Shown: positions 21,504 to 30,884 of the stretch, piece by piece | Numbering within the stretch: the stretch's first letter is position 1 | How the letters are laid out: each line of letters starts with the position of its first letter | From: Crossaster papposus | Lineage: Eukaryota; Echinodermata; Asteroidea; Velatida; Solasteridae | Assembly: GCA_037893245.1 (NCBI GenBank) | Contig: JBAIAA010000532.1 | Span: 1 to 64,000, forward strand | Direction: 5' to 3' | DNA: 64,000 nt | The notes under the pieces: generated by a model | Databases searched by the model: none | Told to the model about the DNA's origin: nothing | The model's input: the letters and a program-made list of their open reading frames with translations, nothing else | Made by a program: the position numbers and the translations under genes

Positions 21504-21834
21504 GTTTCAATCCAGGTTTTGAATTACTGTAGGAGCAAAAGTCAGCTTAGACTTAACTCAAGTCAGACTGATCAGACTCAAGTCAATATCCACAACACAT
21601 TATCAACATCGTGCCCAAAATGCAACTTGTATTTGCCATATTAGAACGCGTACCACATCAATGTGTGTGTATGCGAGTTTGTATAACCCCAGAGGATGTT
21701 AAAGTGTACGCTAAGTCTATGGGGTTAGGTTATAGTATAGGAACAAAGGGAAACAAAGATTTACTACAAATTAAAATAAATCTACAATTTATTTTTATGT
21801 TAAATGGTAGGACTACAGTGATAATTTTGTTTTA

Positions 21835-22102
21835 AACTCGCACAGAACTCGCACAGAACTCGCACAGAACTCGCACAGAACTCGCACAGAACTCGCACAG
21901 AACCTCCCACAGAACTCGCACAGAACCTCCCACAGAACCTCCCACAGAACCTCCCACAGAACTCGCACAGAACTCGCACAGAACTCGCACAGAACTCGCA
22001 CAGAACTCGCACAGAACTCGCACAGAACTCGCACAGAACTCGCACAGAACTCGCACAGAACTCGCACAGAACTCGCACAGAACTCGCACAGAACTCGCAC
22101 AG
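21835..22102. repeat. 11/12-bp tandem satellite, 24 units
   Basis: Twenty AACTCGCACAG units and four 12-base AACCTCCCACAG units. One variant stands alone and three are consecutive. Three minus-strand frames are open through it because the unit length is not a multiple of three; they are not genes. Confidence 0.95.
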
Positions 22103-22199
22103 AATACAAGATACAAGATACAATGTAATTTAGATTTTGAACAATTTTAATTGGCCTTTTGTTATATCGCTGTCGAGTAATATGTTTTTAAGCCTCCCT

Positions 22200-22440
22200 T
22201 GAGTAATTTAGGAACCATACCCATCCTTGCAAATTTCAACACCATGTGGTAAACTGTACACAAACTGTTAGACTCTGATTCTGGAGGTATTAGTCAGGTA
22301 GCTTAGAGATGGAATCGTGACCGACTGGCCCAAAGCACCAAATTTGGTAGGTACCTTCTATAGGCCCCAGAAATAAATTTTAGAAGGGGTGACACCAAAA
22401 AATATTTTTGGAAGGTACCTAATTTGCATAATTTCAAAAT
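22200..22440. repeat. Long inverted repeat, left arm
   Basis: Inverse of about 26500-26770. Shared features are GTGACCGACTGGCCCAAAGC, AGAAGGGGTGACACC and GGTACCTAATT. Outside each arm TTTTAATTGGCCTTTT occurs in direct orientation (22147 and 26794). The pair encloses the Penelope-like coding region. Confidence 0.75.
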
Positions 22441-23044
22441 GGCTGCAAAATCCTATTCTTAAGCACTAATTTCGGTACATTTTTATCATTTGAAAGCAAA
22501 AGTCATTTTGAAATATTTACTTCGGTGGTTTTGTTTACATATTCTGCACTTAAACAACATTAATTAGCTGATGATGTGCCTAGGTAATTATGTTTAGTCA
22601 GAAATCCAAGATGGCCACGATAATAATAAATTAAGTATCGTGTTTATTGGGAAGCAGCGTAATCATACATGTCACTCACCGTTTTTAAAATTTTTAGAAC
22701 GATTCTCGGTCACCTGGGAAGGACATTAACGTGAAGGACGTGTAATACTGGGTTTTGTGGATTTTTTTAATTTTTTTCTGTGAGGCTATTAGTTTTTTTT
22801 TATTCTAATGGAGTGCTTTTGCAAGAAGGTAAAGCTCAGAGAAACCGGTGTATGCAGGCATACTTCAAGGAATGATCAGTAATTTTTGTTGTGTTTTTTT
22901 GATCAATCTAAAGTTAGCTGCAGTGAATCAGAACTCATTCTATGTGGGACGGGGACGGTGTTTATGGGAGTTGTCACAAGTCAGAACTTTTTCTCATCGT
23001 TTTCGTTATTTTTTGTGGAGATGCTGAAGCAGTTCTGCTGCGTG

Positions 23045-23620
23045 AAGTATCATTGGATTGTAGGTGTGTGGCTGGTCTGCAGAGATAGATCTGTATAATT
23101 TATGATGTGCTGGTATGCCAGCAGTGTGGTTGCGTAACTATCCCGCCCAGAGCGTAATTATTAATTTAAGTTTTTTTTTGCTAGTGATATACGCTTCATG
23201 GGAGGTCAGTTCAGGCCACATTTTTTTCGCGAGATTACAGTCTGTAGGAATGGGGGGGGGGGGGGGGGGGGGGGGGTGGGGGGGGGGGGGGGTGGGGGGG
23301 GGGGGGGGGTGGGGGGGGGGTTTCTTGTACAAGTTTCAAAAGAACCCCCTCCGTGCTTTTCGTTATTTATTTGAGACGCGGAAAAGGGTCTGCTGACAAG
23401 TATCATATGGATTGTATTTGTATTTGTCTATACAGAGATAGATCTGTAACGTTAACGTTAACGTTAACTAGTGGGTATGTTAACTAGTGGGTATGCTAGA
23501 AAGTGGTGGTTTGACTGGTCTCTCCAGAGCGTAGTTCTTAACTCTTTTTTTTCTTTTTTTGTGTAAGATACGCATCTGGGGTAAGTTCTAGCCACATTAT
23601 CTCTGCTAGATGATAGTCCG
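23045..23620. repeat. Imperfect tandem duplication with long G tract
   Basis: 23045-23240 and 23398-23620 share CAGAGATAGATCTGTA, CCAGAGCGTA and the GATACGC...AGTTC...GCCACATT order. Between them 23252-23322 is almost pure G with three interrupting T. A GTTAAC hexamer is repeated at 23449-23470. Confidence 0.7.
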
Positions 23621-23993
23621 TGGTTGGAGTTCGTGGACGGGCAAATACATCAAACGTCTGCAGGCCAATTGGGTTAGACATTCCCTAAAATCGGGAGTTT
23701 CAAACCCTGTCTCGGGTTTTGGCGACGCGATGACTGGTTTGTGTATTGCAACAGTGGTCCCTTTGTTTTTCGTTCACACAGTGATTGATTATTACCGGTG
23801 ATAATATGCCGTCCCCTCTTTTTTCCCCTTTTTTGGAAGGGGAGCAGGGCATATTTTCTGTGCTATATCATGCACTTCATCAGTCATCTTCTTATCATTT
23901 TCCCTTCCTTATTTTTATTTGTGTGTCGGTTTATATGACGCGTGGCAAGGACAAGAGGGGGGGGGGGGGGGGGTTTGACTTATTTATTTTGTT

Positions 23994-25545
23994 TTAGTCT
24001 TGAGATCCATTTCTTTGATCATTGTTTTGTTCTTTCAATAGTTCCAATAGAATTTGCAGATTCTCCTCATCAAGATTTTGTTCCTCTTGGTTGGATTGTG
24101 GAGATGCTTTAGTCCTAGATCGAACAAGTTCATCTTTTATGTTTTTGTGCCGTTTGTATGCCAGGATGGGTTGGGTATCAAATATCCTATTCAGATATTC
24201 GTTTTCGCTAATCAGGGGCCAGTGTTTGAGGGTAGCCCGTTTGAGGGCTGGGTGCGCGACATGTGGGTAGTATGGTAGGACGAACACCAGTGGGATATTG
24301 TTTTTGTTTTTGTCACGCTTAGGGTCCGCGGGAGTCTTGCCCCTTTGAGAAAGGAGGGCTAGGTCTTCGTTTGTGTATCCGCGCTTTTGAAGTTTGTCTT
24401 TGAAGAACTCAACCCTCTCCTCAAAGTCTTTTAAATGGGTACATATACGTTTGTATCTGGTCACTTCGCCCTTGATTAATCCGCCAAATACCGACTTAGG
24501 GTGTGCTGAATCTCGAGCTAGGTACTGAAATGAATCAGTTTTTTTGATAGCGACTCGAGTATCCAATATCCCTTCATGTATAAATCGTTCGCCTTTGTAG
24601 ATAAGGTCGAGAAAAGTGACTTGGCGGTGCGAGATCTCAGACGTGAACTTCAGCGTGGGATGAATTTTATTAAGTGATTGCACTAGGTCAGCAGCCTGCT
24701 TTTCATTTCCGTTAAAGATTATAAGAACATCGTCTCTATATCTCATGTAGCTCACAATTGAGGGATTGTGATGGAGGATTTTGTCTAGTTCGTATTTGAA
24801 TAGGGTTATGTCACAAATCTCCGGACTGCATTCGCTGCCCATGGCCACGCCAATATTTTGTCTGAAAAACTTGCCATTGAATTCAAACGTGTTAATTTCG
24901 ACGCATAATGAGTTCAAGGAGACTTCGCGCGTGGTCTGTCGTGGGCTTGGGTATTGCGTATAGTCTGTCGTCGGCCATTGAAAGTGCGTCACAAACTGAT
25001 TCAATTGCCTCATCTTGTGGGCAGTTAGTGTACATAGATACTATATCCAGTGTTATCAATAAGTTATCTTGCTCCAATGTCAGGTTATTTAGTTTTTCAA
25101 GCACATGCCCGGAATCGCGTGTGTATCTGCTTTGCTGTTTGACAATTGGGAGTAAGAAATAGTCTATGTATTTGGATAAGGATTGAGTCGGTCCTCCGCA
25201 ACCACTAATGATTGGCCTCCCCACGAACCGTGTTCCTTCTGGTACTTTTTTGTGAACTTTCGGTAGGAGGTAAAGGCAAGGTGTTTTAATGTCGTGGTTG
25301 CGGGTGTTAAGAAACTCAGATATGTCTTTCGATATGAGTCCGTCCACGTAGAGTTGGCGTATGGCTTGAGAGACTAATTCCGCGGTTTCATCGGTCAGGT
25401 CCATGTTAATTTCTTCATAGTGGGGGCCTGTTAATTGTCGTGTCCCTTCACGTATGTAGTCTTGTTTGTTAAGGATGCACACACCGCGGCCTTTATCGAA
25501 TTGATGAGTGTATGTTGTGTACACCCTATGGTATCCCTAACGGTG
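23994..25545 (-). pseudogene. Penelope-like element reverse transcriptase, 5'-truncated
   Basis: Two overlapping open parts (25524-24892 and 25013-23994) are one protein with a single frameshift. In order they show FDKGRGVCILNK, LYLLPKVHK, GRPIISGCGGPT, YIDYFLLPIV, LLITLDIVSMYTN (RT motif with catalytic D), the palm GVAMGSECSPEICD, a YRDDVLII catalytic box, and FLDLIYKGERF. A post-RT segment LKHWPLISEN then KNIKDELVRSR precedes the stop. These are Penelope-like RT features. No GIY-YIG endonuclease follows, and the N-terminal part seen in the relative at 61125 is absent. It would copy RNA into DNA in the nucleus if repaired. Inactive as it stands. Confidence 0.8.
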
Positions 25546-25549
25546 GGGC

Positions 25550-26500
25550 ATATGACACATATTGTTTTCTTCGTTAGGTGATAGTCAATAGGTAAGAGAT
25601 ATAAGATATTTCGAGCTCAAACTGGTTTTTTTTGGGGGGGAATAGTGTCGTAATCAAAAAGAATGAAACACTAAAGCAATCTCTAAAAAAAAAAAATTAT
25701 ATAATAATTTGTTTTTAAGAGTAGTGGTAGAAACCGGTGTGTGCAGGCCGATATTAAGAGATATCCTTTGAAGAAGGATAAAAAAGGGGTTTGTGCACGT
25801 GTCGGTTGCACCACAATTAACCCCGTATTTCTTTTGTTTTTTGTTTGCTTTGTATTTAATGGGGGAGGTTCTGCTGAAAAGGGCGCCTTATTAGGATTCC
25901 TGATTAAACGTGTGCAACAAGAGTGCCTTCTTTTTAAGATATTTTTTGTTTTTAATTTTTACCAAAAAAAAGATTGTGTTAAGTAAAGCTGTTGAAAAAT
26001 AAAACCTTGTTTTTATAATTAAGGTTAAATTGTGTTTCGAGATGTGTGGAGTGAGGAATAGCTATATTCGTTTCTTGTGAGTTTAGGGAATATGGCTACA
26101 CCAAATATTTATACTGTTTTTGTCAAGGAAGGGAAACTGAAAAGAAGGTAACATATTGGGTCGAGAGTAAAGAAAGATAATCTCCCCTAGCGATAAGAGA
26201 ATAACTTTTCCAAACATACGACAGGAAGGATAAAAACAATTTTTGAATTGGCAAATTGAAGCCCACCTCCAAATTGTAGGTGCAAATAATAAAACAAATA
26301 TATAAAATTGTACACTGAATCTTTCTAAATGAATTATTCATCAAATTACTAATAATTATGTTGTAATTAGTCTTAATTAGTGATAATTAGTTATAAGCAT
26401 CAGTCTACTTTGACTTTAAAGTAAAACATACATAACTCGAACCCTATCAATAATTAATATAGGGCTGAATACAGCACTCAACTAAAAAAAAATTGCCACA
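25550..26500. other. Non-coding interior of the inverted-repeat unit
   Basis: T-rich and A-rich tracts. GAAACCGGTGTGTGCAGGC at 25733 resembles GAAACCGGTGTATGCAGGC at 22842, a short direct repeat on either side of the RT. Nothing else is called. Confidence 0.5.
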
Positions 26501-26770
26501 TAATTTTAAAAAGATTTTATATGCAAATTAGGCACCAAATTAGATTTATGCCAATTAGGTACCCTTCCAAGATAATTTTCAGGTGTCACCCCTTCTAAAT
26601 ATCTTCTCTAGGACCAAAAGAATATATCTACCAAGTTTGGTGCTTTGGGCCAGTCGGTCACGGTCTCGTCAAAATTTGGACCTAAGCAACCTGACTATAT
26701 GTCGAACCCAGTGTGACAATCAGTAATAAGGTTCCAACAAAACCTGGTGTTGAAGTTTGACTGAATAGGA
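26500..26770. repeat. Long inverted repeat, right arm
   Basis: Inverse partner of 22200-22440, with moderate divergence and small gaps. Confidence 0.75.
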
Positions 26771-27176
26771 ATTGTTAGTGTTAAGATTTGTAACCGTTTT
26801 AATTGGCCTTTTATTACATCGCTGTCAAGTAAAATGTTTTTTTATCCTCGCCTTTTACCGTACATTTAGTTATTTTTAAATTTTACTCCTTACCTTTAAA
26901 GCTTTGGTGCGAGGAGCATGTATGTATGTAGTCCAACAGAAAGTCAATATTGACTGACACACCTTTACCGATGGCTCCCTTGGCATCTTTTCTTGTACAT
27001 TTTTACCTGAAACAAAAACAAAATGTTTAAGATTTGTCAGATTAGAATGGTGTAGTTGCATAACTAGGTTAAAAATTACATAACAAATTTAAGCCATCTC
27101 TCCCAAGGCCTCTTCGACAGACTTCCCTGTGGAGTATTCAAGAGGATAGCCACCAAATACCAAGTTCTGGAGCAAC

Positions 27177-27797
27177 AGGATACTGTAGTAGCCCAGGTTG
27201 GACTCCTCCGTTGTGTACAACGCGACGGAGTCCAGGGTATCAATTTCTCCTGCCATAGCGAACAATTTTACAACAACATTTGTTCATATTTTTACCTGAT
27301 GAAGGAAGCCGAAATCTCGCTTATGTCTTTCTTGTGTCTGGAATTACAGATCGTCATGGGTTACAAAAAGCGAATGTGTCTTTGGCTACTTATTTACAGA
27401 AAATAAATTGCAAATCCACGCTTTTCGATGTGAACATCAGGTACGAACTTTCTACGTGCGTGCGCGCGTACCCGGCAGCCGTGCCGGTTATGGGACTAAT
27501 GAGCCGGCCTAGCGCGTGCACGCGCACGCACGTATAAAGTTCGTACATGGTGTTTACGTCGAAAGCGTGGATTTGCAATTTATTTTCTGTAAAGACGCAT
27601 TCGCTTTTTGTAACCCAGGACGATCTGTAATTCCAGACACAAGGAAGATGTAAACGAAAAATGTCAGCTTCCTTCATCAGGTAAAAATATGGAAAAAAAT
27701 TGTTGTCAAATTGTTTGCTATGGAAGGATAAATTGATACCCTGGACGTCAGTCGTAATGCAATGAAGAACGTCGTCCAACCTGGGCTAGATACTGTA
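27177..27797. mobile_element. Foldback element with about 300-bp arms
   Basis: Left end has GCCCAGGTTGGACTCC; right end has its inverse (GTCCAACCTGGGC). The arms also share CTGATGAAGGAAGC, GGAATTACAGATCGTC and AAATCCACGCTTTCG-type sequence in opposite orientation. They meet in a GC-rich alternating CGCACGCA centre near 27490. A single-arm copy lies at 52195-52456. Open frames here are repeat-derived. Confidence 0.85.
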
Positions 27798-28136
27798 GAT
27801 GTCTTTACTGATTATGGAGTTTAAAATTTCAACACAAAAATAACAAAAGCAAAAGCACAGAAGTAAAGGTCTACAATTGTTACTTCAATGAAACTCAATG
27901 TGAGTAATGTCAAGAGAATGAAGCCAAGATTCAAATTTGTTGTGTAAACAAATGTTGCATTATATACATGTTTTTCCCTGTAAAAAAGCTACATTAATTG
28001 TTTTATTTTTTATTTTAAAAGCTATGTATAATCTTCTTTTTGAATTTTAATAAAAACTATATACTCTGCTTGTTTTTTGCCAAATATTATGCACTTATAC
28101 ATGTACCGGTAGCTCTTCCATATGAAGAGTGTGGCC

Positions 28137-28370
28137 TTGCAGTTAGGGTTTGTGACTCATACGATTGGAGGGTTTAGGGGTGCAAATCAAGCTACTGGCC
28201 ATTATGTTGTGTCCTTGGGCAAGCCACTTCACCCCAACTTGACTCTTTCCACCCAGGAATATATGTCTGGGAAGTAAACCTGCGATGGATTGCCATCCAT
28301 TCCGTCCACAGCCCAGGGATATTCTCAGAGCCACATATACCGGTACATGCTGCCTCAAAGTACTAGTATT
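28137..28370. repeat. SINE-like dispersed sequence
   Basis: Contains TGTCCTTGGGCAAGCCACTT, CACCCAGGAATATATG and GCGATGGATTGCCATCCATTC. The 'cc-ttgggcaag-cactt' box is common in tRNA-related SINEs of aquatic animals (established knowledge). No A or B box or tail is clear enough to define ends. Confidence 0.4.
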
Positions 28371-28501
28371 AGTACTTTTTGACTTTGTGAATTGTTCAGG
28401 CCCAAACGCAGGGTTAGGGTCCATATTTTCCGGGGTAAATAATGGTATTTTGATGTAGAAATAACGGTTCTGGCACACACAAATTGTTGGTTCCATTTTT
28501 G

Positions 28502-28529
28502 CACCCCCCCCCCCCCCCCCCCCCCCCCT
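28502..28529. repeat. Poly-C tract
   Basis: Near-pure run of C (G on the minus strand). Confidence 0.9.
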
Positions 28530-28872
28530 CATAATAAGGAATCCCAATCCTTTAGGTACGTCTTTTACTTTACATAATTTCCATATGTAGGTGAGTCAAT
28601 GCAAATTGCTCTCGTGTAGGTTAGCGAAAGAGTCAATCCCTTTACTAGAGGCCGACAGAGCCGGCAGCCATTATCAGATAATACGCGACAGCCATTGGGT
28701 TTTTGCATCATGTCAACAACATGTGCAGCAGGTGCATCCCCTGGCAATTCGCAAAATAAATGGGAAGAAAACGTTTGGACGTTGCCATAATTATTGTAAA
28801 CAACAATAATCTTATATTTTGGTGGATAGGCAACCCATCGCCTAATCTCATTTCCCCCCTGATTTTCTTTTT

Positions 28873-29130
28873 TTTGGCCGAAATACCAAGATGTTATCAT
28901 TTGTCACATGATTTCCCATTTATTTTTGTTAGGGTAACTGCGTCAGTAAGTAACTGTGAATTTGGAGCTTACTCGATACTGACAATTGGCGAGACTACTT
29001 GATGCAATATCATCAAGTAGTCAATATTGGTGAGTTTCAAATTCACCAAGTTGCTTACTGGCACAGTTATCATATTAAATCATTATGGAAAATCATATGA
29101 ACAATGATAACATTGTGATATTTAGCCCAG
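28873..29130. repeat. Long hairpin with about 125-bp arms and tiny loop
   Basis: The sequence folds around 29004. GGCGAGACTACTTGATG faces CATCAAGTAGTCAATATTGG; further out, CAGTAAGTAACTG and AGATGTTATCATT face their inverses. The ends (TGGCCGAAATACC / inverse of TGGGCTAAATATC) look like terminal repeats of a MITE. Confidence 0.8.
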
Positions 29131-29139
29131 CAAACAACA

Positions 29140-29675
29140 ACTAGGGAATTTTGTGTCCCTATACAGGTGACATTGTCGGCATGGTCGTGGTGGTTATTAG
29201 CAACCTATCCCAGAAAGTATCTACTTGCGAAAAGAGACGTTTCTGGTCTTGTTGACTATGCTCCGATTTGTGCAGCCAAAGCACGCACAAGTCTTAGGCA
29301 TCTCACGCTCGCGGAAAAGAGATTAAAGAGATGCGTAGGCTATGTCAAGTACGAACTTTTTGCCCATTTTAGAAAATGGCGCCCAAGCATATTTTTTTGC
29401 GGAACGGGGTCACGTGATAAGTGCGCTCTCTATTTTCTATAACTCTCTGCCCTATACTCACTCTAGCCCCAATTTGTGACGCCCTATGTTCCACACGACC
29501 TATGCACATGCATGCTATTCGAATGAACGACTGTTATATTAAGCACTCTCACTCTCAGCTCTGTACGCGCATCCGCGCAGGTTCGCGTCTTTGATGTCCC
29601 TTCAGGGCCACCATAGTTTTGTCGGGTTAAAAAGCGTGGATCATTTTTGGAGCAAAACGAGGGGAGAGGTGTGAG
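29140..29675. other. Unassigned sequence with a 91-codon open frame
   Basis: The frame at 29167-29442 (plus) has no recognised domain, splice support or repeat pattern. I treat it as chance. Confidence 0.3.
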
Positions 29676-29679
29676 CGAG

Positions 29680-29860
29680 CAAACATTATTATTATTATCT
29701 GGTAATGAAACCAAGGATCCTTCAAAAGCGCTCAAGGCACTGTAGCTCGTAAGCCAGAAGAACCCTGTAGACAGAGGCATGTCAGCCAAGAACACCGGGG
29801 CAAACCCCTTCTCTTTAACGATAAGTGTTCTGGGTTCTTTTACTTGCATTATACAATTTT
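29680..29860 (-). repeat. LINE/SINE 3'-tail-like sequence
   Basis: On the minus strand GTGCCTTGAGCGCTTTTG is followed by CCAGATAATAATAATAATG. It resembles the 3' end of the LINE at 37240-37325 (GCGCCTC..., GGCGCTTTACAAATG, ATTATTATT), so it may be a truncated relative or a SINE that uses its tail. Confidence 0.4.
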
Positions 29861-29954
29861 AAAATGTTATAATGAGAAAGATATATACACACATTATAAA
29901 TTATACAACACACGGGACCTACAACTTCCGAAGGACGAAGCAACAGAAAACCTA

Positions 29955-30125
29955 CCTTGGTCAAGGCGAGTTCGTCGTTATCCGTCCAGAATTACACGCC
30001 ACGCGCGCCCCGCATAATGCTAGCTTGCGCCCCAGGCAAAGATACAGCGCGAACAGCGACCTCATACGGCCACTATTTATGCAAATCAACTGAGGCTACT
30101 TTTTCGCCTTGGATCAATGGATTTT
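29955..30125 (+). repeat. Third copy of the 31.2/32.7-kb arm sequence
   Basis: CTTGGTCAAGGCG, CGACCTCATACGGCCACTAT, ATGCAAATCAACTGA and CGCCTTGGATCAATGG match 32660-32790 in the same orientation. It stands just upstream of the helicase fragment and may be the end of the element that carried it. Confidence 0.65.
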
Positions 30126-30289
30126 GAAATCTTATGTTTTTCCTATATTTTGCGCTACATTTCTAGCGCATGACCTCGTATGCGAATACAGATAAGTATA
30201 GGCGGGGCTATAAGATGTGAAGTGTCCAATCACAACACGGTTGAATCCCGACGTCATCAAATTTGATGCAGCATGACATTTAAGACAAA

Positions 30290-30500
30290 ATGGCAGATAT
30301 TCAGCGTCGTCTGTCGTCTGATGATCTGTCGTGTTGTTTGAATTTTGCAGCGAAAATATTATCCCTCGACGATTTTAGACCCGAGCAGCGAAAGGCCATT
30401 AGAAGCCTTTCTTCGTGGTCACGGTGTTTATGTGAATTTGCCGACAGGTTATGGGAAATCCGTCATTTTTCAGGCAGCCTGAGCCCCATTTTGCTCGGAG
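30290..30500 (+). pseudogene. RecQ-like helicase N-terminal fragment
   Basis: From ATG 30290 the reading MADIQRRLSSDDL leads to DFRPEQRKAI, the RecQ-family motif-0 region. After a one-base shift the adjacent frame reads EAFLRGHGVYVNLPTGYGKS then VIFQ, the Walker A box (motif I) at about 30438-30461. Reading is lost soon after. RecQ-type helicases are both cellular repair enzymes and cargo of some DNA transposons. The flanking repeats here suggest the latter (inference). Confidence 0.7.
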
Positions 30501-30884
30501 CTCGCACGTACGGCCAGGTACTCAGCGTCAGTTTCCAGCGTGTTCGGTCAGTTTCTTATCGCCGCATAATCGGCATTAACCCAGGCATGCTGGTCTGTGC
30601 GTTATCGCCACATCGTATGGTGCAAGCATGGTCCAACGCTGTGGGGAGGGGGCATGTTTACGGCTGCAGAACCAACCTTCAAAGTGATCGCAATATTGTA
30701 ATTTAAACAGGGACAAGTGTCTTTATATCCTCAATAACTCCTCAGATTATTTTCTTGGCAAAATTCAGCCGACAAGGCATTTAATTATCAGAGTTTTACC
30801 GAGCCACGGTTTTCAGATCAGCTGGATTAGATGCGTGCGATATAATGTAGGGCCGAGTTCGACACGTTTCAATAGAGTCGCGGC

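Noticed and set aside
21800..22123. Three overlapping cysteine/valine-rich minus-strand frames
   Set aside because: All are translations of the 11/12-bp satellite.
23115..23406. Glycine- or proline-rich frames on both strands
   Set aside because: Encoded by the G tract only.
29167..29442. 91-codon plus-strand frame
   Set aside because: No homology pattern, splice signals or codon regularity that I could recognise.
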